From NCBI RefSeq assembly GCF_000695625.1, contig NZ_JMQI01000006.1, forward strand, positions 62,001 through 126,000: a stretch of 64,000 bases of DNA. Direction: 5' to 3'. A program made the position numbers and the translations under genes. Source of the stretch: Amycolatopsis rifamycinica (GTDB lineage: Bacteria > Actinomycetota > Actinomycetes > Mycobacteriales > Pseudonocardiaceae). A model generated the notes under the pieces. The model had not been told where the DNA came from, did not search any database, and was given only the letters and a program-made list of their open reading frames with translations. Each line of letters begins with the position of its first letter. The first letter of the stretch is position 1. This document shows positions 8,152 through 16,724 of the stretch, piece after piece.

Positions 8152-8454
8152 ATGTTGAAAACGATTGCGGCCAAGATCGGCGCGGCCACCGCGGTCACGG
8201 CCACCGCGGGAGCCCTGCTCCTCGGCGCGTCGGCCCCGGCGTCCGCCACCGAGCAGGGTTCGGCCGGTGCGGCGGCCGTCTGCGGGTACTACGAACAGGG
8301 CCTGCTCAGCTATTACAACCACTGCGGGACGACCCACGTCCAGATCCAGGTCACCTACATCATCGGGTCCGACGAATTCAAGTGCGTGGACCAGGGCATC
8401 ACCAATCTGGGCTACAACGCGACCAACGCCTGGTACACCGGCAACCTCTGCTGA
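8152..8454 (+). CDS. Small exported Cys-containing protein (DUF6355-like)
   Basis: 100 aa. The ATG at 8152 follows GTGGAGG. A Sec signal peptide (hydrophobic core TAGALLLGASAPASA) precedes a mature domain of about 65 residues with four cysteines: VCGYYEQG, YYNHCG, FKCVDQG and a C-terminal NLC. The CGYYE...YYNHCG pattern resembles DUF6355 proteins, small exported proteins sometimes annotated near natural product genes. No biosynthetic cluster is present here. The gene is monocistronic, with its own promoter and a strong terminator. Confidence 0.8.
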   Translation: MLKTIAAKIGAATAVTATAGALLLGASAPASATEQGSAGAAAVCGYYEQGLLSYYNHCGTTHVQIQVTYIIGSDEFKCVDQGITNLGYNATNAWYTGNLC

Positions 8455-8468
8455 TTCCGCGGAACAGA

Positions 8469-8510
8469 CCGGGTCCGTGCACCAGCCGGTGCACGGACCC
8501 GGCCGGTTTT
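8469..8510 (+). terminator. Intrinsic terminator after small exported protein gene
   Basis: Perfect 15-bp stem CCGGGTCCGTGCACC (8469-8483) with loop AGCC and its complement (8488-8502), followed by CCGGTTTT. It starts 15 nt after the stop codon. Confidence 0.85.
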
Positions 8511-8617
8511 CCGCATTTCGTGACGCCGTGGACTCGCGACGGCCGGCGGCCCAGGGCAAAGGACGTCTCGATGTCGTGATGCCCGGTGGGTCCGGGCAGC
8601 GCGGCCGGCCCAAGGCT

Positions 8618-8650
8618 GGCTGACCAGGCACCTGATTCCTAGACTCGGCG
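8618..8650 (+). repeat. Direct repeat upstream of acyl-CoA synthetase, partner at 7891-7923
   Basis: 33 bases differing at two positions from 7891-7923. It contains TAGACT (8640-8645), a likely -10 element for the synthetase gene, giving a leader of about 27 nt before the ATG at 8679. Confidence 0.75.
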
Positions 8651-8678
8651 CTAGTCACCGCCGACTTCAGGAGGCACC

Positions 8679-10337
8679 ATGCCTGACGCGCCCGCCCGGC
8701 CGAGCTACGCCTCGGGAACCTCGCAGGTCCCGCTGCTCGGGGACACCATCGGCGGCAACTTCGACCGGACGGTGGCCGCGTTCGGCGATCGGGACGCCCT
8801 CGTCGACCGGGCCGCCGGCAAACGCTGGACCTACCGGGAGCTGGCCGGCGAGGTGGACGCGCTGGCCCTCGGCCTGGTCGCCCAGGGCATCGGCAAGGGC
8901 GACCGGGTCGGGATCTGGTCGCCGAACCGGGCGGAATGGACGTTCCTCCAGTACGCGACGGCGAAGATCGGCGCCATCCTGGTCAACATCAACCCGGCCT
9001 ACCGCGCGCACGAGCTCGAGTACGTGCTGAACCAGGCCGGCATCCGGCTGCTGGTGGCGTCGGACCGGTTCAAGACGTCGGACTACCCCGCGATGGCCGA
9101 GGAAGTGCGCGAGAAGTGCGCGGCGCTGGAGCAGGTCGTCATCCTGGGCGGCGAGGACTGGCACGCGCTGCTCGAAGCGGGGCGCGGTGGTGACCCGGCG
9201 CGGCTGGCGCACCTGCAGGCCGGGCTGTCGGCCGACGACCCGATCAACATCCAGTACACGTCCGGGACCACGGGTTTCCCCAAGGGCGCCACGCTGTCCC
9301 ACCACAACATCCTCAACAACGGCTACTTCGTCGGCGAGCTGTGCGGCTACACCGAGCAGGACAAGGTGTGCATCCCGGTGCCCTTCTACCACTGCTTCGG
9401 CATGGTGATGGGCAACCTGGCGTGCACCAGCCACGGCGCCTGCATGGTCATCCCGGCACCCGCGTTCGACCCGGGAGCCACCCTCGAAGCGGTCGCGGCC
9501 GAGCGGTGCACGTCGCTCTACGGCGTGCCGACGATGTTCATCGCCGAGCTCAGCCACCCGGACTTCGGCGAGTTCGACCTGTCGTCGCTGCGCACCGGGA
9601 TCATGGCGGGCTCGCCGTGCCCGGTCGAGGTGATGAAGCAGGTCATCGACCGGATGGGGATGGCCGAGGTGTCCATCTGCTACGGCATGACCGAGACGTC
9701 CCCGGTGTCGACGCAGACCCGGTCGGACGACTCGATCGAGCGCCGCGTCTCGACGGTCGGGCGGGTCGGGCCGCACCTGGAGGTCAAGGTCGTCGACCCG
9801 GAAACCGGCCTGACGGTCCCGCGCGGCGAGCCGGGGGAGCTGTGCACGCGCGGGTATTCGGTGATGCTCGGGTACTGGGAACAGCCGGACAAGACGGCGG
9901 AGGCGATCGACGCGGCCCGCTGGATGCACACGGGCGACCTGGCGGTCATGGACGACGACGGCTACGTGAACATCACCGGCCGCATCAAGGACATGGTCAT
10001 CCGCGGCGGTGAGAACCTGTACCCGCGCGAGATCGAGGAGTTCCTGTACACGCACCCGGACATCCTCGACGCGCAGGTGATCGGCGTCCCGGACGAGAAA
10101 TACGGCGAAGAGCTGATGGCCTGGGTCCGCATGCGCGAAGGCGCTTCGCCGTTGACGGCGGAGAAGGTGCGCGAATTCTGCAGCGGCAAGCTGGCGCACT
10201 ACAAGATCCCGCGGTACGTCCACGTCGTCGAGGAGTTCCCGATGACGGTGACCGGCAAGGTCCGCAAGATCGAGATGCGCGAGAAGTCGATCAGCCTGCT
10301 GGGCCTGGAGAAGGCGGCGGCGGCGAAGCACGCCTAA
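8679..10337 (+). CDS. Acyl-CoA synthetase (AMP-binding, FadD-type)
   Basis: 552 aa, full length for the family. It adenylates a carboxylic/fatty acid with ATP and transfers it to CoA. Visible motifs: the P-loop-like [12 protein letters not shown] (about 193-204), the A5 segment [22 protein letters not shown] with the ATP-binding Asp, the hinge [16 protein letters not shown], and the C-terminal catalytic lysine in MTVTGKVRK. Ribosome site AGGAGG lies 5 nt before ATG 8679. It resembles mycobacterial FadD35-like medium/long-chain ligases, but the substrate cannot be read from sequence. It ends in a KAAAAKHA tail. Confidence 0.93.
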   Translation: MPDAPARPSYASGTSQVPLLGDTIGGNFDRTVAAFGDRDALVDRAAGKRWTYRELAGEVDALALGLVAQGIGKGDRVGIWSPNRAEWTFLQYATAKIGAILVNINPAYRAHELEYVLNQAGIRLLVASDRFKTSDYPAMAEEVREKCAALEQVVILGGEDWHALLEAGRGGDPARLAHLQAGLSADDPINIQYTSGTTGFPKGATLSHHNILNNGYFVGELCGYTEQDKVCIPVPFYHCFGMVMGNLACTSHGACMVIPAPAFDPGATLEAVAAERCTSLYGVPTMFIAELSHPDFGEFDLSSLRTGIMAGSPCPVEVMKQVIDRMGMAEVSICYGMTETSPVSTQTRSDDSIERRVSTVGRVGPHLEVKVVDPETGLTVPRGEPGELCTRGYSVMLGYWEQPDKTAEAIDAARWMHTGDLAVMDDDGYVNITGRIKDMVIRGGENLYPREIEEFLYTHPDILDAQVIGVPDEKYGEELMAWVRMREGASPLTAEKVREFCSGKLAHYKIPRYVHVVEEFPMTVTGKVRKIEMREKSISLLGLEKAAAAKHA

Positions 10338-10361
10338 ACCGCCTGACGCCTTCGGGCGTGA

Positions 10362-10384
10362 GCCCTTCGCGAATCCGCGAAGGG
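10362..10384 (+). promoter_or_regulatory. Hairpin overlapping the ribosome site of an 8-codon frame
   Basis: CCCTTCGCG (10363-10371), loop AATC, CGCGAAGGG (10376-10384). The right arm shares bases with the AGGGAGG ribosome site. A second small hairpin ACGCC-TTCG-GGCGT (10346-10359) with a stable tetraloop lies just before it. Confidence 0.45.
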
Positions 10385-10393
10385 AGGCGACCG

Positions 10394-10420
10394 ATGATCA
10401 TCCTGACCTGGGAGTGGTGA
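10394..10420 (+). CDS. Possible 8-codon peptide MIILTWEW
   Basis: ATG 10394 with AGGGAGG 7 nt upstream encodes eight residues with two tryptophans, then TGA. It lies between two hairpins after the synthetase gene and directly before a strong terminator. A leader peptide, a precursor of a modified peptide, or a chance frame are all possible; there is no downstream plus-strand gene for it to attenuate within 1.7 kb. Confidence 0.25.
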   Translation: MIILTWEW

Positions 10421-10425
10421 ACACC

Positions 10426-10460
10426 GGGGTGGGGCGCCTCCGTGGGAGGCGCCCCACCCC
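10426..10460. terminator. Bidirectional terminator between synthetase and R2lox genes
   Basis: Perfect 16-bp stem GGGGTGGGGCGCCTCC (10426-10441), loop GTG, complement 10445-10460. It separates two convergent genes and can serve both. Confidence 0.8.
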
Positions 10461-10464
10461 CGTC

Positions 10465-11433
10465 TCAGCCCACCGCCGCGGCCGCTTCCGCGATCGCCTT
10501 CGCGTCTTCCTCGCCGAACGTCTCCTCCAGCTGCTCCGGCGAGTAGTCGACGTCGATCTGCTCCACCGGCATCCCGCGCGCCGACTCGATCGCGCCCAGC
10601 CTCCGCTGGGCCCGGTCCGCCGCGTACTGGACGATCTCCTGCGGGTCGTTGTCGAACGGCAGTTCCTCGAACTGGTCCTGCACCCACTGGATCATGTTGA
10701 GCGCGTGCGGCAGCAGCTCGCCCATCCGCTGCTGCACCGCGTCCCACAACGAGTCGTCCGCGGCGACGTGGCGCCGGCAGGTGAACGTGCCCCACGCCAT
10801 GTGGCGGCGCTCGTCGTCGCCGATGCGGCGGACCAGCTCCTGCATGCCCGGCAGGATGTCGTGCTGGGTGCAGATCAGCTGCCACGAGTAGTAGCCCGTC
10901 AGCGCGAGACTGCCCTCGATGACGTGGTTGTACGTCACGCTCGCGCGGATCTGGTTCAGCGGGCTGGGGTCGTCCTCCAGCGCCCGCAGCGACTGCGGCA
11001 GCTCCTCGTAGAACAGCTTGCGGTAGTGCGGGTTCTCCGCCACGAACGGGTGGAGGTCCTCGGTCAGCCCCACCGCGTCCATCCAGCGCCGGAACACCTC
11101 CGTGTGCTTGGCTTCCTCGAAGCAGAACTGCGTCAGGTACATCTCGTCGCCGAACCGGCCGGTCGCCGACATCGCCCGCATGAACGGCTGGATGTCCTCC
11201 GTGACGGCCTCTTCGCCGGCGATGAACTGCGCGACCAGGTACGTCGTGCTGCGCTGCTGCTCCGGGTTGAGCGTGTCCCAGCCTTCGCGTTCCCGGCTGA
11301 AGTCGATGTCCGCCGGGTTCCAGAACTTCTTGTTGCCCTTGACGAACAGCCGCAGCGGGAACGAGTCCCAGTTCAGCCCGCCCTTGCGCAGCGAGGAAAA
11401 GCCGGTCCTGAGCTCCGGGAGCGTGTCGGTCAT
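10465..11433 (-). CDS. R2-like ligand-binding oxidase (R2lox)
   Basis: 322 aa ferritin-like four-helix metalloprotein. All residues expected for an Mn/Fe R2lox occur at a constant offset of +6 from the M. tuberculosis Rv0233 numbering I remember: E74, V77, E107, H110, Y168, E173, E208 and H211. V77 and Y168 are the pair that forms the Val-Tyr cross-link in R2lox, and their presence argues against a class I ribonucleotide reductase R2. The natural substrate is unknown; a two-electron oxidase acting on a hydrophobic ligand is expected. The start ATG 11433 overlaps the TetR stop (ATGA), so both genes form one operon, as in mycobacteria (Rv0232-Rv0233). Confidence 0.92.
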   Translation of the reverse strand: MTDTLPELRTGFSSLRKGGLNWDSFPLRLFVKGNKKFWNPADIDFSREREGWDTLNPEQQRSTTYLVAQFIAGEEAVTEDIQPFMRAMSATGRFGDEMYLTQFCFEEAKHTEVFRRWMDAVGLTEDLHPFVAENPHYRKLFYEELPQSLRALEDDPSPLNQIRASVTYNHVIEGSLALTGYYSWQLICTQHDILPGMQELVRRIGDDERRHMAWGTFTCRRHVAADDSLWDAVQQRMGELLPHALNMIQWVQDQFEELPFDNDPQEIVQYAADRAQRRLGAIESARGMPVEQIDVDYSPEQLEETFGEEDAKAIAEAAAAVG

Positions 11434-12029
11434 CTGTTCACTCCATTGTGGACGAATTGGCGGATGGCGGGTGCCAGCACGGCGGTGACGGCGTCGGCCG
11501 CCTCCGTCGCGGAGTGCGTCGGGAGGACCAGGTGCGACAGGGAAAGCCGCACGGCGGTCTCCGCGAGCAGGGCCGCGGCTGCGGCCGAGAGCCCGGGCTC
11601 GAGCTCGCGGTACTGCTCGGCGGCGAGGTCCGCGGCCGCGGTGAGGATCGGCTCGCCCCTGGACGTGAGCAGCGGCAGGAGGTCCTCGCCCGCTTCGGTG
11701 CCGAGCGCCGCCGCGACCAGGCGGTTCTCCCGCGCGTGCTCGATCGTGTAGACGACGGCGTGGTGGATGCCCGCCAGGAGCCCGTCCGCCGCTTCGAACC
11801 GCTGGCGGATCCCGTCGAGGAACTCCGACGCGGTGCGCAGCGCCACCGCCTGGGTCAGCGCCGCCTTGTTCCCGAACTCGTTGTAGACCGTCTGCCTGCT
11901 CACGCCGGCCTTGGCGGCGACGTCGGCCATCCGCAGGCCCGCGTGGCCGCGGTCCGGCAGCAGGTCTGCGGCGGCGTCGAGCAGCGCCTCCCGCAGGGAC
12001 GCCTTCGTCCGTTCGGTGAAGCTGGTCAC
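11430..12029 (-). CDS. TetR/AcrR regulator of the R2lox operon
   Basis: 199 aa. The N-terminal helix-turn-helix spans about residues 14-60 ([23 protein letters not shown]). The C-terminal ligand/dimer domain is Ala/Leu-rich. The gene is co-translated with R2lox. A perfect 7-bp inverted repeat CTTGACA-N13-TGTCAAG lies 8 nt upstream of its start and overlaps TTGACA hexamers on both strands, so autorepression and control of R2lox is likely. A divergent HAD hydrolase gene starts 94 nt away. Confidence 0.88.
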   Translation of the reverse strand: MTSFTERTKASLREALLDAAADLLPDRGHAGLRMADVAAKAGVSRQTVYNEFGNKAALTQAVALRTASEFLDGIRQRFEAADGLLAGIHHAVVYTIEHARENRLVAAALGTEAGEDLLPLLTSRGEPILTAAADLAAEQYRELEPGLSAAAAALLAETAVRLSLSHLVLPTHSATEAADAVTAVLAPAIRQFVHNGVNR

Positions 12030-12036
12030 ACCTCAC

Positions 12037-12063
12037 CTTGACACAAATGGTCTCGCTGTCAAG
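12037..12063. promoter_or_regulatory. Likely TetR operator
   Basis: CTTGACA (12037-12043) and TGTCAAG (12057-12063), perfect 7-bp arms with a 13-nt spacer, located in the 93-nt gap between the divergent TetR and HAD genes. Each arm contains a TTGACA -35-like hexamer, one per strand. Confidence 0.55.
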
Positions 12064-12122
12064 ACGCTGTACACGCTCGGCTCGCGCGTCAAATTGTCGG
12101 TGCCGGCGGCTACGGTGCAGGT

Positions 12123-12740
12123 GTGGGCATCACCGTGGGGTTCGACCTCGACATGACACTGATCGACGCCCGGCCGGGGATGGCCGCGGCGATGAACGCG
12201 CTGGGCGTCGAATCCGGCCTGCCGCTGGACGGCGAGGCGTTCGCGGCCAACCTCGGGCCGCCGCTCGACGACATCCTGCGCGGCTTCGAGGCGCCCGAGG
12301 AGCGCATCCCCGGGCTCGTCGACCGGTTCCGCGAGATCTACCCCGAGGTGGTCGTCCCGAGCACGGTCGCGCTGCCGGGCGCGGTCGAGTCACTGCGGGC
12401 GGTCCACCAGGCCGGCGGGCGCACGCTGGTCGTCACCGGGAAGTACGGGCCCAACGCGCAGCTGCACGTGGACGCGCTCGGCCTCGCCGTCGACGAAGTC
12501 GTCGGCGAGCTGTGGTCGACGCAGAAGGCCGAGGCGCTTTTGGCCCACGACGCGCGGGTGTATGTCGGAGATCACGCCGGCGATATCCGGGGTGCCCTCG
12601 CGGCCGGGGCGATCCCGGTCGGCGTCACCACCGGGCCGTGCGACCGCGCGCTCCTGCTCAGCGAAGGAGCGGAGGTGGTGTTCGAGTCGCTGACCGAGTT
12701 CCCGGACTGGTTCGAGAAGACGTTCGCGGCGGTCCCTTAA
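12123..12740 (+). CDS. HAD-family hydrolase
   Basis: 205 aa. Motif [11 protein letters not shown] (DxDxT, nucleophile D8) at the N-terminus, motif [11 protein letters not shown], and motif IV GDHAGDI (DxxGD-like) place it in the haloacid dehalogenase phosphatases, subgroup with a helical cap (about 20-90). It probably dephosphorylates a small metabolite; the substrate is unknown. GTG 12123 (GTGGGCATC) is used; no strong ribosome site is visible. Its stop overlaps the convergent membrane protein stop by 4 nt. Confidence 0.85.
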   Translation: MGITVGFDLDMTLIDARPGMAAAMNALGVESGLPLDGEAFAANLGPPLDDILRGFEAPEERIPGLVDRFREIYPEVVVPSTVALPGAVESLRAVHQAGGRTLVVTGKYGPNAQLHVDALGLAVDEVVGELWSTQKAEALLAHDARVYVGDHAGDIRGALAAGAIPVGVTTGPCDRALLLSEGAEVVFESLTEFPDWFEKTFAAVP

Positions 12741-12973
12741 TCCTTGGCCCGGGCCTCGATCACCAGCGCGATCAAGGCCAGCAGCAGGCCCAGGGACGTG
12801 ATCACCCCGGCGGCGAGGGACAGCCACAGCGGCAGGTTCTCCAGGCCGGCGGCGAACATGATGAACACCGCCAGCACGGCGAGCATGCCGAGGCCGAACA
12901 AGCCGATGCCGACGCGCATCAGGAACGGTTTGCCGGGGGTGGCCACGCCGGTCTCCTTCGTCGTGCTCTTCAT
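12737..12973 (-). CDS. Small two-helix membrane protein
   Basis: 78 aa. Two hydrophobic segments, about 20-41 and 50-73, separated by a short polar loop (GLENLP), with a basic/polar N-tail (MKSTTKETG). Family not recognised. ATG 12973 lies 6 nt from one copy of an inverted element shared with the cold-shock gene promoter region. Its stop overlaps the HAD gene stop. Confidence 0.7.
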   Translation of the reverse strand: MKSTTKETGVATPGKPFLMRVGIGLFGLGMLAVLAVFIMFAAGLENLPLWLSLAAGVITSLGLLLALIALVIEARAKD

Positions 12974-12979
12974 GACGCA

Positions 12980-13034
12980 AAAGGGTATCCGCCGGTATCG
13001 ACTTCTCCCCAGGGCCTGTGGCGAGATACCCTTT
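12980..13034. promoter_or_regulatory. Inverted AAAGGGTATC elements between divergent genes
   Basis: AAAGGGTATC (12980-12989) and its exact complement GATACCCTTT (13025-13034), 35 nt apart, lie in the gap between the small membrane protein and the cold-shock gene. Read outward each gives GGCG(A)GATACCCTTT, so they may be the same promoter -10/operator element used once per direction. Confidence 0.45.
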
Positions 13035-13104
13035 ACCCAGCGCGCCCTGGGTACGCCCCGGGCGCGTTCGTCGTGAGCGGACAGCAGAAGGACTGGTGAG
13101 GGAA

Positions 13105-13491
13105 GTGCCGACCGGCAAGGTCAAGTGGTACGACGCGGAGAAGGGGTTCGGGTTCGTCACGCAGGACGGTGGCGCCGACGTCTACATTCGCAAGGCCGCG
13201 CTGCCGCAGGGCGTCGAGGGGCTGAAGGCCGGTCAGCGGCTGGAGTTCGGCGTCGCCGACGGCCGTCGCGGTCCGCAGGCGCTCTCCGTCCGGCTGCTCG
13301 ACCCGCCGCCGTCCGTCGCCGAGGCGCGTCGCCGCCCGGCCGAGGAACTGCACGGCCTGATCGAGGACATGATCAAGCTGCTGGAGCTGAAGGTGCAGCC
13401 GGACCTGCGGCGCAACCGCTACCCGGACCGCAAGCACACCAAGCAGATCGCCGAGATCATGCGGGCGGTCGCCCGGGACATCGACCCCTAA
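13105..13491 (+). CDS. Cold-shock domain protein with C-terminal extension
   Basis: 128 aa. Residues 1-66 form a cold-shock domain with RNP1-like KGFGFVTQ and RNP2-like DVYIRKAAL, binding single-stranded RNA/DNA. A basic helical extension (67-128, ending [26 protein letters not shown]) makes it about twice the size of CspA, like mycobacterial CspB (Rv0871). GTG 13105 ([10 protein letters not shown]) fits the family start; GTG 13096 is an alternative with a closer AAGGA. Function: RNA chaperone or regulator. Confidence 0.9.
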   Translation: MPTGKVKWYDAEKGFGFVTQDGGADVYIRKAALPQGVEGLKAGQRLEFGVADGRRGPQALSVRLLDPPPSVAEARRRPAEELHGLIEDMIKLLELKVQPDLRRNRYPDRKHTKQIAEIMRAVARDIDP

Positions 13492-13964
13492 GCCTCCAGC
13501 CGCAGGCCCCACACGTCGCTGGGCAGCAGACCCGATTCACCGGTGCTCGAGTTCAGCACGGCGGTGTACTTCTGGACGTCGACCGCCGAAATGCGGTCGG
13601 CGGGCGTCGGCGGCGTGACCGTGTAGGCGTAGCGGTCCAGCGACGTGAACGGGATCGGGTCGCTCTGCTTGTACTCGCCCTGCGGGGTGACGTACTCGTA
13701 GACGATCTGCCACGGCGCTTCGGCGACCTCGCCGGGCACGGAGATCTGCACCGGCTTGCCCGGGCGGACCTTCAGCGTCTGCGTCGAGCCCTTCGCGCTG
13801 CACGGCTGCGCGAGCTGCTGCGAGTAGTCGCACGTGAGCACGGGCGTGGTGTTGACGGTGTGGCCGTCGGCGTAGAAGGTGACCTCGGCCGGGCCGGGTG
13901 CCGAGCAGCCGGCCACCGCGAACCCACCGGCCGCAAGCAGGGCCACCACCCGGGAACGTCGCAT
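13488..13964 (-). CDS. DUF2771 lipoprotein
   Basis: 158 aa with a lipoprotein signal ending VAGC (Cys 20). The mature domain is a beta-rich Ig-like unit with two cysteines (TCDYSQQ, QPCSAKG) and [17 protein letters not shown], which fits DUF2771, a mycolate-group/Pseudonocardiaceae exported family (Rv0875c in M. tuberculosis). Function unknown. Its stop overlaps that of the cold-shock gene by 4 nt; 10 nt separate its start from the MFS stop upstream, so it is probably co-transcribed with the MFS gene. Confidence 0.8.
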   Translation of the reverse strand: MRRSRVVALLAAGGFAVAGCSAPGPAEVTFYADGHTVNTTPVLTCDYSQQLAQPCSAKGSTQTLKVRPGKPVQISVPGEVAEAPWQIVYEYVTPQGEYKQSDPIPFTSLDRYAYTVTPPTPADRISAVDVQKYTAVLNSSTGESGLLPSDVWGLRLEA

Positions 13965-13974
13965 GGCCCGGAGC

Positions 13975-15855
13975 CTACCGGCGGGCCGTCGGGTCTCCGG
14001 GCAGGCCCTGGGCCGGGAAGCTGCCGGTCGGCTCCGGCCGCAGCGGCCGGTCGCCGCCGAGGCCCGGCACGAGCGAGCCGCCGCGGCGCACCAGGTACGT
14101 CTGCGTGAGACCGACGGCCAGCACGATCGTGATCACCAGGAAGCCGATCCAGTACGTCGGCGGCAGCAGCAGGCCGACCGCGCCGCCCATGCACCAGGCC
14201 AGCTGCAGCACGGTCTCCGAGCGGCCGAACGCCGAAGCGCGCGACTCCTCGGGCAGGTCCTCCTGGATGACGGCGTCGAGGCTGATCTTGGCCAGCGCGC
14301 TGGCCGTGGCGCCGATCAGGCCGACGATCGCGGCCGTGGCCAGGCCGGGCAGGATGGTCGCGACCAGCGCGGCCAGCACGCAGCCCGCCACGCAGCCCAC
14401 GATCACCTGGTCCGGGCGGCCGAAGTGCAGGCGCGAGCCCAGCGCGTTGCCGAGGAACCCGCCGGCGCCCGCGGCGGCGCCGATCACGCCGAGCAGCAGC
14501 AGCTGCATGAACGGCGTCTGCCCGCTGCCCTCGGTCTGGGCCTTGACCGCGAACGCGGCGAACATCATGAGGAAGCCGGTGAGCACCCGCACCGAGCCGT
14601 TGCCCCAGAGCGCGACGACGATGTGGCGCCCCATCGGCTGACGCCGTTTCTTCTCCTTCGGGTGCGCCGAAAGCGACGTCGGCACCTCACCCTCGGTCGC
14701 CTCCACCCAGGCCGGGATCCGCATCGACTGGACGGCCGCGGCGACGCAGATCAGCGCCGTGAACCACAGCGCGCCCGCCGACCCGGAGATCGCGTTGATC
14801 CCGCTGGCCAGCGCGCCGAACACGCCCGCGGCGACCAGGCCGAACGTGGTCAGCCGGGCGTTCGTCTTGGAAAGCGTGATCTCCGAGGGCAGCACCCGCG
14901 GCGTCACCGCGGCCTTGAGCACGGTGAACGACTTCGACAGCACCATCATCCCGAGCGCGGCCGGGTAGAGCAGCCAGTCGTCGAAGTGCAGCGCCATCAC
15001 GACGGCCATCAGGCCCTGGCCGACCGAAGACGCGCACATCGCCAGCCGCCTGCCGCGCTGCACCTTGTCGAGCGCGGGCCCGATCACCGGGGCGACCAGC
15101 GCGAACGGCGCGATCGTGATGAGCAGGTAGAGCGCCACCTTGCCCTTGCTCTCGCCGCTGGTCGCGGCGAAGAACAGGGTGTTGGCCAGCGCGATCGCCA
15201 TCGCCGCGTCGCTGGCGTAGTTCAGCATCACGGCGTAGGTCAGCGAGGTCAGGCCGGACTTCTCGGCGCCGTCGGCCTTCGTCGCGCGCTGGAAGGCGTC
15301 GACGGCCTGGCCGGTCAGCTGGCGGCTGCGCATCGCCGCCACCCGCGTGACGGTGATCTTCTTCGGCAGTTTCGGGATGCCGCCCGGCGTCCGCGGTTCC
15401 TCCCGCGGCGGCGGTGGCGTCGGCTCCGGCGGCCGCGGTTCGCCCGCGTAGCCGCCGGTGTCGTAGTGCTCGTACTCGCCGCTGCCGGGATAGCGTTCGC
15501 CCTGGTAGAAGCCGCCGACCGGCGGCTCGCGGCGCACCGGCTCGGTGCGGTGCGGGTCGTACGGCCGGGCCCCGCGCGGGGGCGGCGGTCGGTGGGCGGT
15601 GGGGGCGGCCGCGGTGGGCGCCTCGTCGGCGTTCGGCACGCGGCCGTCGTGGAACCCGGCGCGCGGCGGCACGGGCCGCTGGACGCGGGTGGGCGGCGGC
15701 GGGCTGCCGTGCTCGGCGCGCGGCGCGGCGGCGTCCCGCCAGGACCTGGCCTGGGCGGCGCCCGGTTCCGGCGTCCACCGCCGCTTGGACTTCCGGCCGC
15801 GCGGCTGACCCGACCGGGGGCCGTCCGAGCCGGAGCGGGAGCCGAAGAGTGCCAC
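13975..15855 (-). CDS. MFS transporter with long proline-rich N-terminal tail
   Basis: 626 aa. Residues 1-165 are disordered, rich in Pro/Arg/Gly; residues about 190-620 hold the 12 membrane segments of a major facilitator protein (for example YLLITIAPFALVAPVIG and the LIGATASAL region). The central cytosolic loop (around residues 390-410) is KKRR-rich. It matches the Rv0876c-type conserved actinobacterial MFS and keeps the same neighbours (DUF2771, DUF3027, cold-shock). Substrate unknown. The tail is longer than I expect for the family. Confidence 0.85.
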   Translation of the reverse strand: MALFGSRSGSDGPRSGQPRGRKSKRRWTPEPGAAQARSWRDAAAPRAEHGSPPPPTRVQRPVPPRAGFHDGRVPNADEAPTAAAPTAHRPPPPRGARPYDPHRTEPVRREPPVGGFYQGERYPGSGEYEHYDTGGYAGEPRPPEPTPPPPREEPRTPGGIPKLPKKITVTRVAAMRSRQLTGQAVDAFQRATKADGAEKSGLTSLTYAVMLNYASDAAMAIALANTLFFAATSGESKGKVALYLLITIAPFALVAPVIGPALDKVQRGRRLAMCASSVGQGLMAVVMALHFDDWLLYPAALGMMVLSKSFTVLKAAVTPRVLPSEITLSKTNARLTTFGLVAAGVFGALASGINAISGSAGALWFTALICVAAAVQSMRIPAWVEATEGEVPTSLSAHPKEKKRRQPMGRHIVVALWGNGSVRVLTGFLMMFAAFAVKAQTEGSGQTPFMQLLLLGVIGAAAGAGGFLGNALGSRLHFGRPDQVIVGCVAGCVLAALVATILPGLATAAIVGLIGATASALAKISLDAVIQEDLPEESRASAFGRSETVLQLAWCMGGAVGLLLPPTYWIGFLVITIVLAVGLTQTYLVRRGGSLVPGLGGDRPLRPEPTGSFPAQGLPGDPTARR

Positions 15856-15905
15856 GTGTCAATCCTGCCCTACCGGGTGCCGGTTCCGCCTGCTCATCCG
15901 TGCTT

Positions 15906-16673
15906 TCACGGCTGAGCCGGGACGAACCTCACCCGGAACGTGACCGGCCACTGCTTCCCGGTGAGCAGGAAATCGCCGGTGCCCGGGACGGCGGCGATCC
16001 CGTTGAGCACGTCTTCGGCACCGGTCACGTTCGCCTTCGCCCGCAGCTGACCTGCGTCGATCGTCCCGGTGATCCGCCCGGTGGCGGCTTCGATCCGCAG
16101 CACGGTGTCGGTGTGCCAGACGTTGGCGTAGACGTCCCCGCCGACGCATTCGAGCTCGTTGAGCTGGTCCCGGCCGACGTCGACGCTCCCGGTGACGGCG
16201 AAGGTCTCCGGGTCCCGGAAGGTCAGCCGCGAGGAGCCGTTGCTCATCACCAGGCGGCCGTCGGCCTGGTGGCAGAGGCCCCAGCCTTCACCCTGGAAGG
16301 GGACCCGCCGCCGCTCGGCGAGGGTGGCGGCGTCACGTTCGATGGCGACGCCGTCCTGCCAGGTGAGCTGCCACAGCGTCGGCCCGAGAACGGTGACGCC
16401 CTCGCCGAACATCGGCGACGGCAGGGTGACCGTGGTCCGCGGCGGGCCGCCGGCGGGGCCCGCGGTGAGCGTGGACTTCCCGGCGAGCCCGGTGCTCTCG
16501 TACAGCGTGTCGCCGTCGAACTCGAGGCCTTCGGTGAAAGCGGCGGGGTCGTGCGGGAGGGTCCCGGCCACCTGGACGGTGAGCCGTTCGGGGCCGGCTG
16601 GTTGTTCCTGGGCCCCGGCGCACCCGCCGAGGGCGGCGGCCAGCAGCAGGGCGGTGACGATCGGCGTGCGCAC
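15906..16673 (-). CDS. Glutaminyl-peptide cyclotransferase-like lipoprotein
   Basis: 255 aa. GTG 16673 begins a lipoprotein signal (TALLLAAALGGC). The mature part is a five-bladed propeller typical of plant-type (glutamine cyclotransferase) enzymes: FTEGLEFDGDTLYESTG near residue 50, LWQLTWQDG, GWGLCHQADGRLVMSNGS, LNELECVGGDVYANVW and DVLNGIA. It converts N-terminal Gln to pyroglutamate on exported proteins. It is divergent from the DUF3027 gene, with only 51 nt between starts. Confidence 0.88.
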   Translation of the reverse strand: MRTPIVTALLLAAALGGCAGAQEQPAGPERLTVQVAGTLPHDPAAFTEGLEFDGDTLYESTGLAGKSTLTAGPAGGPPRTTVTLPSPMFGEGVTVLGPTLWQLTWQDGVAIERDAATLAERRRVPFQGEGWGLCHQADGRLVMSNGSSRLTFRDPETFAVTGSVDVGRDQLNELECVGGDVYANVWHTDTVLRIEAATGRITGTIDAGQLRAKANVTGAEDVLNGIAAVPGTGDFLLTGKQWPVTFRVRFVPAQP

Positions 16674-16711
16674 GATGAACAGCCTGGCACGGGCGCCGCG
16701 GATGCGTGCGG

Positions 16712-16717
16712 CACAAT
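16712..16717 (+). promoter_or_regulatory. -10 element for a leaderless DUF3027 transcript
   Basis: CACAAT at 16712-16717 lies 8 nt before ATG 16725, and there is no ribosome site, suggesting transcription starts at or next to the A of the start codon. Confidence 0.35.
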
Positions 16718-16724
16718 TGGCCGC

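Noticed and set aside
10465..11433. Class I ribonucleotide reductase beta subunit
   Set aside because: V77/Y168 and E74/E107/H110/E173/E208/H211 match R2lox, and no alpha subunit gene is adjacent.
15414..16724. 437-codon upstream extension of the DUF3027 frame
   Set aside because: It has no start motif and crosses two minus-strand genes; the family start is ATG 16725.
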